From an uncultured Burkholderiales bacterium (GTDB lineage Bacteria > Pseudomonadota > Gammaproteobacteria > Burkholderiales > Burkholderiaceae_C), in the NCBI GenBank assembly GCA_945952065.1, contig CAMFGY010000022.1:1-64000 (forward strand): a stretch of DNA of 64,000 nucleotides. Direction: 5' to 3'. Each line of letters begins with the position of its first letter. The first letter of the stretch is position 1. A program made the translations under genes and the position numbers. Shown in pieces: positions 20,483-32,929 of the stretch. A model generated the notes under the pieces. The model saw only the letters and a program-made list of their open reading frames with translations. It made no database searches and was not told the origin of the DNA.

Positions 20483-22483
20483 ATGTTCAAGAAAATCCTC
20501 ATCGCCAATCGGGGTGAAATCGCCTGTCGCGTGGCGGCCACGGCCAAGCGCAGGGGCGTCAAGACCGTTGCTGTTTACTCCGAGGCCGACGCCCGGGCCA
20601 AGCATGTGCAGGCTTGCGATGAGGCGGTCTTGATTGGCGGCCCGGCGCCGCGTGACTCTTATCTGCAGTGGCAGCGCATCATCGATGCGGCCAAGGCCAC
20701 CGGCGCCGAAGCGGTGCACCCCGGCTATGGCTTTCTGAGTGAGAACGAAGAATTTGCGCAGGCTTGCGCGGCCAATGGCTTGGTCTTCATCGGCCCGCCG
20801 GCCAGCGCCATCCAAGCCATGGGTTTGAAGGCGGAATCCAAGCGACTGATGGAAGCGGCCGGTGTGCCGCTGGTGCCGGGCTATCACGGGGCTGACCAAG
20901 ACCCGGCGCTTTTGCGCGCCGAGGCCGACCGCATCGGCTATCCGGTGCTGATCAAGGCCAGCGCGGGCGGCGGCGGTAAGGGCATGCGGGCGGTGTTTGC
21001 GGCCGAAGAGTTCGATGCGGCCTTGGCCTCTTGCAAGCGCGAGGCGATCAATAGCTTTGGTGATGATGCGGTGCTGATTGAGCGTTATGTGCAACGCCCG
21101 CGGCACATCGAAATCCAGGTGTTTGGCGACAATTTTGGCGACTGCGTGTACCTGTTCGAGCGCGATTGCTCGGTGCAGCGCCGCCACCAAAAGGTGCTGG
21201 AAGAAGCGCCCGCTCCTGGCATGACGGAAGAACGCCGCGCCCAGATGGGGGGCGCGGCCGTGGCGGCCGCCAAGGCGGTGGGCTACAGCGGCGCCGGCAC
21301 CGTAGAGTTCATCTGTGAGCAAGACGGGCGTTTCTACTTCATGGAGATGAACACCCGCCTTCAGGTGGAGCACCCGGTCACCGAGGCCATCACCGGCCAA
21401 GACCTGGTCGAGTGGCAGTTGCGCGTGGCAGCGGGCGAGCCCTTGCCTTTGAAGCAAGAGCAGCTGCGCATGCAAGGCCATGCCATCGAGGCGCGCATCT
21501 GTGCCGAGAACCCGGATGCCGGCTTCCTGCCCGCCACGGGCGCGCTGAATGTGGCGCGCTGGCCTGGGCATGTGGCCTTTGAGCGAGGCCAGGTGCGCAT
21601 TGACGCCGGCGTGGGTGAGGGCGATGCCATCAGCCCCTTCTACGATTCCATGGTCGCCAAGCTGATCGTCTGGGGCGAAGACCGGGCCCAGGCCTTGGCG
21701 CGACTGGACGCGGCGCTGCGTGACACGCACATCGTGGGTCTGCAGACCAATGTGGCTTTCTTGCGCCGCTGCGCCGCCACGGCTTCATTTGCGAATGCCG
21801 ATCTGGACACCGCTCTGATCGAGCGTGAGCGTGCCGCGCTGTTCGAGCAGCCCGGCCTGCCCCTGGCTGTGAGCGCCGCCGCCGTGGTGGCGCACACCTT
21901 GGCGGCTGAGGCCACGCTGCAGAGCAATGACCCCTGGAGCCGCCGCGACGGTTGGCGCCTGTATGGCGCCTCGGCGCGGCGCTTCGATCTGGAGATTGGG
22001 GGCGTGCATCACGAGGTCTTGCTCTCGCGTCACCATCAAGGCGGGATGCAGATCACGGTGGGGGGGGAGGCTATCGCTTTTGCCGTCAACTCTCGCAACT
22101 TGGAGTCGCATGAGCTGCTCTTGGGCGAAGGTTTGGCGCAGCAGCGCATCACCGTCAACACCTATGCCGATGGCGAGGTGGTGGCGGTGTTCTGCGCCCA
22201 GGGCAGCAGCCTGGTGACCGAAATCGATGTGATCGCCCGCGCGGGCGATGGCCCGTCCGAAGGCGGCCGCTTGACGGCACCGATGCCCGGCAAGCTGGTC
22301 AGCTTCTTGGCCCAGGTGGGCGATACGGTGTCCAAGGGCCAGCCGCTGGCGGTGATGGAGGCCATGAAGATGGAGCACACCATCAGCGCGCCACGCGATG
22401 GCGTGGTGGCCGAGTTGCTGTTTGCCGTGGGCGACCAAGTCGCCGATGGCGCCGAGTTGCTGCGTTTGCAGGCCGCTGCCTGA
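20483..22483 (+). CDS. liuD: Methylcrotonoyl-CoA carboxylase alpha subunit (biotin carboxylase + BCCP)
   Basis: FKKILIANRGEIACRV; C-terminal AVMEAMKMEHTI biotinylation motif. Confidence 0.92.
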   Translation: MFKKILIANRGEIACRVAATAKRRGVKTVAVYSEADARAKHVQACDEAVLIGGPAPRDSYLQWQRIIDAAKATGAEAVHPGYGFLSENEEFAQACAANGLVFIGPPASAIQAMGLKAESKRLMEAAGVPLVPGYHGADQDPALLRAEADRIGYPVLIKASAGGGGKGMRAVFAAEEFDAALASCKREAINSFGDDAVLIERYVQRPRHIEIQVFGDNFGDCVYLFERDCSVQRRHQKVLEEAPAPGMTEERRAQMGGAAVAAAKAVGYSGAGTVEFICEQDGRFYFMEMNTRLQVEHPVTEAITGQDLVEWQLRVAAGEPLPLKQEQLRMQGHAIEARICAENPDAGFLPATGALNVARWPGHVAFERGQVRIDAGVGEGDAISPFYDSMVAKLIVWGEDRAQALARLDAALRDTHIVGLQTNVAFLRRCAATASFANADLDTALIERERAALFEQPGLPLAVSAAAVVAHTLAAEATLQSNDPWSRRDGWRLYGASARRFDLEIGGVHHEVLLSRHHQGGMQITVGGEAIAFAVNSRNLESHELLLGEGLAQQRITVNTYADGEVVAVFCAQGSSLVTEIDVIARAGDGPSEGGRLTAPMPGKLVSFLAQVGDTVSKGQPLAVMEAMKMEHTISAPRDGVVAELLFAVGDQVADGAELLRLQAAA

Positions 22484-22512
22484 TTGAGCCCACCGAATCG
22501 AGGAGAAGCCCC

Positions 22513-23427
22513 ATGAGTCAATTCCCCAGCCGTGTCACCCTGGTCGATGTGGGCCCGCGCGACGGCCTGCAGAACGAGAAGGAACCCGTGGCCACCGAGC
22601 ACAAGGCCCAGCTGGTGCACATGCTGCAAGCGGCCGGCCTGAAGGAGATCGAGGTCACCAGCTTTGTCTCGCCCAAATGGGTGCCGCAGATGGCCGACAA
22701 CGCCGCCGTGATGGCGGCCATCGAGCGCCAGCCCGGCGTGCGCTATGCGGTGCTAACGCCGAATATGAAGGGCTTGGAGGCCGCCATCCCGACCCGACCG
22801 GATGAGATCGTGGTGTTTGCCGCCGCCAGCGAGGCCTTCAGCCAGAAGAACATCAATTGCTCGATTGCCGAGAGCATTGAGCGCTTCGCTCCGGTGGTGG
22901 AGGCGGCCAAGGCGGCCGGCATCAAGGTGCGTGGCGCATTGTCTTGTGCGCTCGGCTGCCCCTACGAGGGCGAGATCAGCGCCGATCAGGTCGAGCGCGT
23001 GGTGCGCTTGATGAAGGGCATCGGCGTGGAGCATCTGGGCGTGGCCGACACCATCGGCGTGGGCACGCCCCGCAAGGTGCAGGCCGCCATGGAGCGGGCG
23101 CTCAAGCATTACCCGCTGGTGGAGGTGAGCGGCCATTTCCACGACACCTACGGCCAAGCCTTGGCAAATATCTATGCCTGCCTGGAACTGGGCGTGCACC
23201 AGTTCGACACCAGCGTGGCCGGCCTGGGCGGCTGCCCTTACGCCAAGGGCGCCACCGGCAATGTGGCCAGCGAAGATGTGGTCTTCATGCTCAATGGCCT
23301 GGGCATCGAGACCGGCATCAACCTGGACCGGCTGGTCGACGCTGGCGCCTTCATCTCCGGCGTGTTGGGCCGCTTGCCGGTCTCGCGCGTGGGTCGGGCG
23401 CTGTTGGCCAAGCGAGCCGCGGCCTGA
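22513..23427 (+). CDS. liuE: Hydroxymethylglutaryl-CoA lyase
   Basis: LVDVGPRDGLQNEK; GLGGCPYAKGATGNVASEDV. Confidence 0.93.
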   Translation: MSQFPSRVTLVDVGPRDGLQNEKEPVATEHKAQLVHMLQAAGLKEIEVTSFVSPKWVPQMADNAAVMAAIERQPGVRYAVLTPNMKGLEAAIPTRPDEIVVFAAASEAFSQKNINCSIAESIERFAPVVEAAKAAGIKVRGALSCALGCPYEGEISADQVERVVRLMKGIGVEHLGVADTIGVGTPRKVQAAMERALKHYPLVEVSGHFHDTYGQALANIYACLELGVHQFDTSVAGLGGCPYAKGATGNVASEDVVFMLNGLGIETGINLDRLVDAGAFISGVLGRLPVSRVGRALLAKRAAA

Positions 23428-23450
23428 AGGCTAGGCCGGCGCGTCTGGGT

Positions 23451-24191
23451 TCAGCCCTGCAGGTGTTGACGCAAAAAGGCCAGGGTTCGCGCCCAGGCCA
23501 GTTGCGCGCTGGCAGCATCAAACACTTCCGGGCGGGTGTCATTGAAGAAGCCGTGGTCTGCCGGATAACGGTATATTTCCGCTGACTGGGGCAGCTGGGC
23601 CTGCAGTGCGTCGACCAGGGCTGGTGTGCACCATTCATCCTGCTCGGCAAAGTGCCCTTGGAAGGGGATCTTGATCAGGGCCGGGTTGGCCAGCTGGGCC
23701 GGTGCCAGACCGTAAAAGCAACTGGCCGCGCTCAGCTCCGGCAGGTGCACGGCGGCGGCAATGGTCAGCGCCCCGCCCATGCAAAAGCCACTCACGCCGA
23801 CCTTGCTGCAGCGCTGCAGCAAGAAGCTCAGCGCGCCGGCGAGGTCTTGATGGGTGGCGTCGGCGAAGTCGAGCTTTTGCTTCAGATGCGTGGCTTCGTC
23901 GGCGGTATTGGCCTGGCGGCCGCGGTACAAGTCCGGTGCCAAGGTGGTGAAGCCTGCGGCAGCATAACGATCCGCCACATGGCAGATGTTGGCATTCAAG
24001 CCCCACCATTCTTGAATCAAGATCAGGCCGGGGCGCTTGGGCCCCTCGGCGCCTTCGGCTTCGGCCAGATAGGCGCGGCTGAGCGCGCCGTCTGGGCGCG
24101 GGTATTCGATCATGTGGGCCAAGGCTTGAACTCCGTCTTGATAGGGTGGGGCGATTTTTTGTGCTGCGCTGCTGTGCAGGGGCGGCTTCAA
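23451..24191 (-). CDS. Dienelactone hydrolase family protein
   Basis: LILIQEWWGLN; VGVSGFCMGGALT. Confidence 0.88.
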   Translation of the reverse strand: MKPPLHSSAAQKIAPPYQDGVQALAHMIEYPRPDGALSRAYLAEAEGAEGPKRPGLILIQEWWGLNANICHVADRYAAAGFTTLAPDLYRGRQANTADEATHLKQKLDFADATHQDLAGALSFLLQRCSKVGVSGFCMGGALTIAAAVHLPELSAASCFYGLAPAQLANPALIKIPFQGHFAEQDEWCTPALVDALQAQLPQSAEIYRYPADHGFFNDTRPEVFDAASAQLAWARTLAFLRQHLQG

Positions 24192-25405
24192 TCGGGATTC
24201 AGCACCTTGGCCACCGGGTTGGGCCGCAGGCGGAAGGCATCGGGCATGCCCGAGCCCAGCAGTGGGCGCAGGTAGAGCCGGAAGGCATCGGTCACATCGG
24301 TGCCGCTGGCGCTGATGAATTCGTCTTCCATCACCCGGGTCTTGCCGGCCACCGCTTCCAGCGGCAGCAGCGCATAGTCCACCGAGTAGGTGCCGCTGCG
24401 CTGGATGGCTACCGAGCCGTCACGCCCCGCATGGAAGGCAAACTGCACCGCCTTTTCGCCGACCTCGCGGGCCTCGCGCTGGTCCACATCAGAGACGCAG
24501 CCAATGAAGCTGCGCTGCAAATAGCCAAAGGTGTCGCCGCGCACCCGCTTGATGCCCAGCTTGCTTTTGATTTCTTCGCACAAGAGATCGGCTAGCGCGC
24601 CGCTGCCTGAGAGCTGCACATTGCCGTGGGCATCATGTTCCAGGTCTTTGGCCAGTTGCGCGGCAATGGCTTGGCCGCTGGCATCGTGAATGCCTTCGGA
24701 CACCGCGATCACACAACGACCGTGGCGCTCGTACACGGTTTTCACATCGGCCAGAAATTGCTGCAAGTCGAAGACCCGCTCGGGCAGATAGATCAGGTGC
24801 GGGCCGTCGTCGGCAAACTTTTTACCCAGGGCCGAGGCCGCGGTCAAAAAGCCCGCATGTCGGCCCATCACCACGCCCACATAGACGCCGGGCAGCGAGG
24901 CGTTGTCCAGATTGGCGCCGGCAAAAGCCTGGGCGACGAAACGGGCGGCCGAGGGGAAGCCGGGCGTGTGGTCGTTGCCGACCAGGTCGTTGTCAATCGT
25001 CTTGGGGATGTGGATGCAGCGCAGCGGATAGGCTGCGGCTGCCGCCTCTTGGCTGACGATGCGCACCGTGTCGGAGGAATCATTGCCACCGATGTAGAAG
25101 AAATGCGTGATGCCATGTGCCTGCAAGACCTTGAAGATCTTGTGGCAGTAGGCGGCATCGGGCTTGTCGCGGGTAGAGCCCAAGGCTGAGGACGGCGTGG
25201 CCGCCACCAGTTCAAGGTTGTGGCTGGTCTCTTGGGTCAGGTCCACAAAGTCCTCGTTGATGATGCCGCGCACACCATGGCGGGCGCCGTAGACCAGGCC
25301 GACTTGGTGCTGACGACGCGCTTCCAGCACGACGCCGACCAAGGATTGATTGATGACGGCGGTGGGGCCGCCGCCCTGGGCGACCAGAATCTTGCAACTC
25401 GACAT
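24188..25405 (-). CDS. 6-phosphofructokinase, probably PPi-dependent
   Basis: GGGPTAVINQS, YIGGNDSSDT, PKTIDNDLVGNDHTPGFPSA; start MSSCKILVAQ at 25405. Confidence 0.85.
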   Translation of the reverse strand: MSSCKILVAQGGGPTAVINQSLVGVVLEARRQHQVGLVYGARHGVRGIINEDFVDLTQETSHNLELVAATPSSALGSTRDKPDAAYCHKIFKVLQAHGITHFFYIGGNDSSDTVRIVSQEAAAAAYPLRCIHIPKTIDNDLVGNDHTPGFPSAARFVAQAFAGANLDNASLPGVYVGVVMGRHAGFLTAASALGKKFADDGPHLIYLPERVFDLQQFLADVKTVYERHGRCVIAVSEGIHDASGQAIAAQLAKDLEHDAHGNVQLSGSGALADLLCEEIKSKLGIKRVRGDTFGYLQRSFIGCVSDVDQREAREVGEKAVQFAFHAGRDGSVAIQRSGTYSVDYALLPLEAVAGKTRVMEDEFISASGTDVTDAFRLYLRPLLGSGMPDAFRLRPNPVAKVLNPD

Positions 25406-25559
25406 GGGGGCTCCTGATGGCGAAATGATGCGTGGTGATTGTGGCTTAGGCCTCGGGCTTTCGGTAGGGCAGCATAAGAGAAACTTATGGTGCTGTAGCC
25501 GCTTGAATCCCGCTTGCGCGGCTGCGGCGATGGTCGTACAAACCTTGCCACCACAACAA

Positions 25560-25573
25560 GGCTTGTACAAGCC
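25560..25573. promoter_or_regulatory. 14-bp palindrome GGCTTGTACAAGCC just upstream of ald
   Basis: Perfect palindrome 13 nt before the ATG; related GTACAAACC at 25536-25544. Confidence 0.4.
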
Positions 25574-25586
25574 ACGGAGACCTGCC

Positions 25587-26702
25587 ATGAAGATCGGATG
25601 CCCGAAGGAAATCAAGAATCATGAGTACCGCGTCGGCCTGACGCCGGCCAGCGTGCGCGAGTTGACGTCGCGCGGCCATCAGGTGCTGGTGCAGAGCGGT
25701 GCTGGCGCGGCGATCGGCCTGCTGGACGAGCACTATGTGGCCGCCGGCGCCAGCATCGCCGCTGATGCGGCCAGCGTGTTCGCCCAGGCCGACATGATCG
25801 TCAAGGTCAAAGAGCCCCAGCCGCAGGAATGCGCCATGCTGCGCGAGGGCCAAATCCTCTACACCTATCTGCATTTGGCGCCCGATCCCGAGCAGACCGC
25901 GGCTCTGGTCAAGTCCAAGGCGATCTGCATTGCCTATGAAACCGTCACCGGCCCGGGGGGAGGCTTGCCGCTGTTGGCACCGATGAGCGAGGTGGCGGGG
26001 CGCATGTCCATCCAGGCCGGTGCGGCGCATTTGGAAAAGAGCAAGGGCGGCATGGGCGTCTTGCTCGGCGGGGTGCCAGGTGTTGCCCCCGCCCATGTGG
26101 TGATCATCGGCGCTGGCGTGGTCGGCACCCATGCTTTGCAGATGGCCGTGGGCCTGGGTGCGCGGGTCACCGTTTTGGACAAGAGCGTGGACCGGCTGCG
26201 TCAGCTCGATCTGGTGTTCGGCAACCGCATCAGCACTCAATACTCCAATGTGCAAAGCGTGGAAGAGGCCGTGCTGGCCGCCGACTTGGTGATTGGCGGC
26301 GTGTTGATCCCTGGTGCGGCTGCGCCCAAGCTGGTGACCCGCCAAATGGTCTCACGCATGAAACAAGGCGCCGTGGTGGTGGACGTGGCCATCGATCAGG
26401 GCGGCTGCTTCGAGACCTCGCATGCCACCACCCACGCCGACCCCACGTTTGTGGTGGACGGCGTGGTGCACTACTGCGTGGCCAATATGCCGGGCGCGGT
26501 GGCGCGCACCTCGACCTTTGCCCTGAATAACGCCACGATTGCGCATGCAGTGGCCCTGGCCGACAAAGGCTGGCGTCAGGCGCTGAATGACAGCCCCTAT
26601 CTGTGTTCAGGCTTGAATGTGGCGCTGGGGCAGGTCACGTATGAAGCCGTGGCGCGCGATCTGGGCTATGAGTATGTGCCGGCGGAGAGTTTGCTGGATT
26701 GA
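25587..26702 (+). CDS. ald: Alanine dehydrogenase
   Basis: [50 protein letters not shown]. Confidence 0.95.
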   Translation: MKIGCPKEIKNHEYRVGLTPASVRELTSRGHQVLVQSGAGAAIGLLDEHYVAAGASIAADAASVFAQADMIVKVKEPQPQECAMLREGQILYTYLHLAPDPEQTAALVKSKAICIAYETVTGPGGGLPLLAPMSEVAGRMSIQAGAAHLEKSKGGMGVLLGGVPGVAPAHVVIIGAGVVGTHALQMAVGLGARVTVLDKSVDRLRQLDLVFGNRISTQYSNVQSVEEAVLAADLVIGGVLIPGAAAPKLVTRQMVSRMKQGAVVVDVAIDQGGCFETSHATTHADPTFVVDGVVHYCVANMPGAVARTSTFALNNATIAHAVALADKGWRQALNDSPYLCSGLNVALGQVTYEAVARDLGYEYVPAESLLD

Positions 26703-26842
26703 GCACGCTTTGATGGGCTTGACCCAGCCCTGCCTGCAGCAGGGTTGGGGATTGCCTCCAGCGCCGTTGACGTAGATCATGATGCCGGCTGTCAAAGGCC
26801 TTAAGGTTCATGCTTCATCCCGACTTGCCAAGGAGAAAAACC

Positions 26843-27154
26843 ATGTCTGATCTGAGCCAATCGCAAAAAGACCGACTGATGAAGGACTTGCATTCGGTGG
26901 TGGCCGAAGCCGAAGGTTTGTTGCGGGCCACGGCGGGCCAAGCCGGTGAGGGCGCCTCGGAATTGCGCGCCAAGGTGCAGGCCAGCCTGGACCGCGCCAA
27001 ACACAATCTGGCCGATCTGCAAGACGCTGCGCTTGAAAAGGCCAGGGCCGCGGGCCGCGCCACCGATGCCTATGTGCATGAGAACCCTTGGCAATCCATG
27101 GGTGTGGCGGCCGGTGTGGGCTTGTTGCTGGGCTTGCTGATCAGCCGTCGCTGA
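26843..27154 (+). CDS. DUF883 / ElaB-YqjD family membrane-anchored protein
   Basis: Helical N-terminus; YVHENPWQSMGVAAGVGLLLGLLISRR C-terminus. Confidence 0.88.
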   Translation: MSDLSQSQKDRLMKDLHSVVAEAEGLLRATAGQAGEGASELRAKVQASLDRAKHNLADLQDAALEKARAAGRATDAYVHENPWQSMGVAAGVGLLLGLLISRR

Positions 27155-27198
27155 GGGGCAGTTTTTAGCCGCACCTGAGTCGATTCATCCCAGTAAGA

Positions 27199-27233
27199 AA
27201 GCCCGCCCCCTTTCGGGTGGCGGGCTTTTTTTT
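27199..27233 (+). terminator. Rho-independent terminator
   Basis: AAAGCCCGCC-CCCTTTCGGGT-GGCGGGCTTTTTTTT. Confidence 0.88.
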
Positions 27234-27249
27234 GTGTGAGCGGGGCGGC

Positions 27250-29502
27250 TTACTCTTGGCTGCCTTGTGGCATGGCCATCCAGCGCTCCAGTTGCTCCGC
27301 CGGCATGGGACGGGCGAACAAATAGCCTTGGCCCTCGTGGCAGCCCAGGCTCAGCAGCAACTGGCGCTGTTCTTCGGTTTCAATGCCTTCAGCAATCACG
27401 GTCAGGCCCAGGCCGCGGCCCAGGTTGATGACCATTTGCGCGATGGTGGAACCGGCACTGGAGGTCTGGGCCTCGCGCACAAAGGCGCGGTCGATTTTGA
27501 GTCGATCCACTTCCAGTTGGCGCAGATGGCTCAGCGAGGAGAAGCCGGTGCCAAAGTCGTCAATGGCCACAGTGATGCCCAGGCGCTTGATGTCGGCCAG
27601 CACATGCATCACCAACTCGGTGTCTTCCATCGCCATGGACTCGGTGATTTCCAGCTCGAGGTTGCGACCTTCGATGCCAATATCGCGCATGGCCTGAGTC
27701 AGCACCGAGATGAAGTCGGGGTGACGGAATTGCGCCAGCGACACATTCACGCACATGCGGAAGTCGCTGAAGCCCAGCTCCAGCATGCGCTTGAGCTGGT
27801 GGCAGGCGGTGCGCAGCACAAATTCACCGATGCTGATGATGAGGCCGGATTTTTCCGCCAAGGGAATGAATTGATCGGGGGGCACATAGGTACCCTCTTC
27901 GGTGCGCCAGCGCAGCAAGGCCTCGGCCCCGATGGTGGCGGCGCTGGGCAAATCGACCTGCGGTTGGTACACCACGAAGAGTCGGTTTTCTTCGAAGCCC
28001 GCGCGCAAGCCCTTCAGCAGCTTGAAGCGCTCGCGGGCGTCTGTGCCCATGGCCGGCGAGAAATACTGCGAGGAGCCGCGGTGCTGTTGCTTGGCCTGCT
28101 TGAGGGCAATTTGTGCGTCCAGCAGCAACTCAGAGCCTACGGCGGCCGATTCGGTCAAGCGCACCAAGCCGGTGGTGGCCGACAGCTGCAAGCGCTCGCC
28201 TGACACACCAAAGGGTTCCAGGAAGACATCTTCAATCGTGTTGGCGCAGACCTGCTCACTGGGGCCCAGCAGACCAAAGGTGTCGGCGCCCACGCGGGCC
28301 ATGGCCGTGCTCAAGCCGAGCTTGGCGGCCAAGCGCATCACCACAGCCTGCAAAACCTGGTCGCCGAAGTGGTGGCCGAAGGCATCGTTGATGTCGGAGA
28401 AATCGTCGATGTCGATCAGCGCCAGGGTCACGCCGGCCGGGTCTTTGAGGTTTTTGTCCAACAGCTCCACAAAGCGGTTGCGATTGGGCAGGTGCAAGAG
28501 CTGGTCGTTGTAGGCTTGGTCCAGCAGCTTGCTGTAGAGCACCACGTTCTCGAAGCCTACCGAGATGTTGGAGCAAAACGCGCGCAGCAGTTGCTGATCC
28601 AGAGAGCTCAGCGTACGCCCAACGTCCACCAATGCCGCCATCGGGCGACCGTTGGACAGGCCGAAGTACAGGCAGGTGCCGTCGTCATAGATGTTTTCGC
28701 GGCGATCCAAGCAGCGTTGCAGACGCTCACGCACCGACTTGATCTGCACCGCCGACAGCGGGCTGTTGATCAGGCCGCTGTACTGGCCAGCGGCGGCCAC
28801 GATGCGTATTTCGGCATCGGCATCATGCTCCACCTGCGCGCACACCAGGCCTTCCGGCAGGATGCCCAACATGGCGCAGAGCTGGGTGACCACGCCTTCG
28901 GCGAAGCGATGCAGGCCTCGCATGCCGCTCAGCTCAGTGCTGGCCTCGACGATCATTTCCAGGCCGCGACGGTTGGCTTCCAGGGCGCAAATCTGTTTGT
29001 AAGAACGGATCGCCGCCGTCAGCACGGTGTAGAGCCGGGTGCGAGTCAGCTCAGATTTGGTCTTGTAGTCATTGATGTCATAGGCTTGCACCGTTTCGAT
29101 TTCAGGCGCATAGCCGGGCTGCCCGGTGCGCAGCACGATGCGCACCGCGCCGAGCTGAAGATCGCTGCGGATGAAGCGCACCAGCTGCAAGCCAGCGTCT
29201 TCCGACTCCATCACCACATCCAGCAGCACCACGGCCAGATCGGGTTCGGTGGCCAGGACCTGTCGGGCCTCGGCGGCCGAGGTGGCGTGCAGAAAACTCA
29301 GGGGCAGGCCTTCAACTTGCAGGCCTTGCATGGCCAACTCGGTGGCTTTGTGGACGTCGCTGTCGTCGTCAACGATCAGGATACGCCACGGCCGGACTTG
29401 ATGGTCCCCTTCGGCTTCGCCATGTTCTGGGCCATCTAAGAATTCCAGCAAATCATCATCGCCCGAAGAATCGGACGAAGCCGGACTGTTTGTCTCGCGC
29501 AT
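27250..29502 (-). CDS. Response regulator with DUF3369-like, degenerate GGDEF and EAL domains
   Basis: ILIVDDDSDVHKATELAM; ARVGADTFGLLG (degenerate GGDEF); GAEALLRWR and AIDDFGTGFSSL (EAL). Confidence 0.9.
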   Translation of the reverse strand: MRETNSPASSDSSGDDDLLEFLDGPEHGEAEGDHQVRPWRILIVDDDSDVHKATELAMQGLQVEGLPLSFLHATSAAEARQVLATEPDLAVVLLDVVMESEDAGLQLVRFIRSDLQLGAVRIVLRTGQPGYAPEIETVQAYDINDYKTKSELTRTRLYTVLTAAIRSYKQICALEANRRGLEMIVEASTELSGMRGLHRFAEGVVTQLCAMLGILPEGLVCAQVEHDADAEIRIVAAAGQYSGLINSPLSAVQIKSVRERLQRCLDRRENIYDDGTCLYFGLSNGRPMAALVDVGRTLSSLDQQLLRAFCSNISVGFENVVLYSKLLDQAYNDQLLHLPNRNRFVELLDKNLKDPAGVTLALIDIDDFSDINDAFGHHFGDQVLQAVVMRLAAKLGLSTAMARVGADTFGLLGPSEQVCANTIEDVFLEPFGVSGERLQLSATTGLVRLTESAAVGSELLLDAQIALKQAKQQHRGSSQYFSPAMGTDARERFKLLKGLRAGFEENRLFVVYQPQVDLPSAATIGAEALLRWRTEEGTYVPPDQFIPLAEKSGLIISIGEFVLRTACHQLKRMLELGFSDFRMCVNVSLAQFRHPDFISVLTQAMRDIGIEGRNLELEITESMAMEDTELVMHVLADIKRLGITVAIDDFGTGFSSLSHLRQLEVDRLKIDRAFVREAQTSSAGSTIAQMVINLGRGLGLTVIAEGIETEEQRQLLLSLGCHEGQGYLFARPMPAEQLERWMAMPQGSQE

Positions 29503-29688
29503 GAGGGGCCTATGCTCCAGCCGATGAATTGACAATTGGGTAAGGGTATTGGATTGTGCACCGAGTCGCTATGCGCGCAATTGCCTATGTGCGCTGCAAT
29601 GCGATCAATATGTTTGCGGTTATAGACGATTTGCCGCAGCATCGGTCTGGCAAACAATGGGGTAGAAACCGGTTTTCGGGAGGACGGC

Positions 29689-30090
29689 ATGAGCCAGCAG
29701 GACGAATCAGCAGCGCCCCAGGAGGGGGGACCCGGCTTGGCGGGCCGAGTGCAAGGCCTTTTGACGCAGGGCATGGAGCTTTTGCAGACGCGGCTGGAGC
29801 TGGTTTCTCTGGAGTTGGAGGCGCAAAAGCTGCGTTTGTTTGCGGCGCTGGCGCAAGGCTTTCTGGCCTTGTTGTTGGCCGCGGCGGCGCTGGGCATGTT
29901 GAGTGTGTGTCTGCTTTTACTCACACCCGAGGCATGGCGCTGGCTCAGTGCCTTGCTGCTGTGCCTCTTGTTTGCCTTGGCCGCTTGGCTGTTGTGGCGC
30001 GGTGCGTGCCAACAGCTGCGCCAGCCCGGCGGGCCATTTGCTGCCAGTGCAGAAGAATTGTCGCGTGACCGCAGCGCCTTGGAGTCTTGA
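29689..30090 (+). CDS. Phage-holin-family/YqjE-like membrane protein
   Basis: Amphipathic N-terminus plus two TM segments, typical YqjE-like. Confidence 0.75.
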   Translation: MSQQDESAAPQEGGPGLAGRVQGLLTQGMELLQTRLELVSLELEAQKLRLFAALAQGFLALLLAAAALGMLSVCLLLLTPEAWRWLSALLLCLLFALAAWLLWRGACQQLRQPGGPFAASAEELSRDRSALES

Positions 30091-30356
30091 CCATGTTCAG
30101 CCGCGAACTCGCCGAATTGAAGCAACGCCAGCTGGCTTTGAAGCTGCGCAATATCGAACTGCGCAGCGCGTTGCAGGCCGAACTCTCGAGCTTGGCTCGG
30201 CCGGCCGGCTGGCTGGGGCTGGCGGGTGGGGCCGCGGGCCTTTTGCTGATGATGAGCCGATTTCGCCGTCAAGACGGCGCGCAGCGGCTCTCCAAACTGC
30301 TCGGGCTGACGCAGCTGGTCTTGCGGGTGATGCGCTTGTTCACCCGCGGCGCCTGA
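30087..30356 (+). CDS. YqjK-like protein
   Basis: ELKQRQLALKLRNIELRSALQAEL; overlaps yqjE-like by 4 nt. Confidence 0.65.
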   Translation: MTMFSRELAELKQRQLALKLRNIELRSALQAELSSLARPAGWLGLAGGAAGLLLMMSRFRRQDGAQRLSKLLGLTQLVLRVMRLFTRGA

Positions 30357-30371
30357 GTCGGCGCCCCGAAC

Positions 30372-32780
<2,409 letters not shown>

Positions 32781-32929
32781 GGCGGCAGTTTCCGAAAGAG
32801 CGACCCGCGATTGTCCCTGACTTGGGGCAAACCCGGGGAATACCGGTAAAAATCAAGGGCTTAGGCCCGCAATAGTTCTCACACCAGCGGGCCAGTCTTG
32901 GCGCAGCCCAGGCGTCTTGGGATCAGGGC

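Noticed and set aside
26717-26750. CCCAGCCCTGC...GCAGGGTTGGG hairpin after ald
   Set aside because: Plausible stem with one wobble but no U-tract; not strong enough to annotate.
29689-30090. Holin-family gene as evidence of a prophage
   Set aside because: YqjE-like proteins are chromosomal and no phage structural, integrase or lysis genes are nearby.
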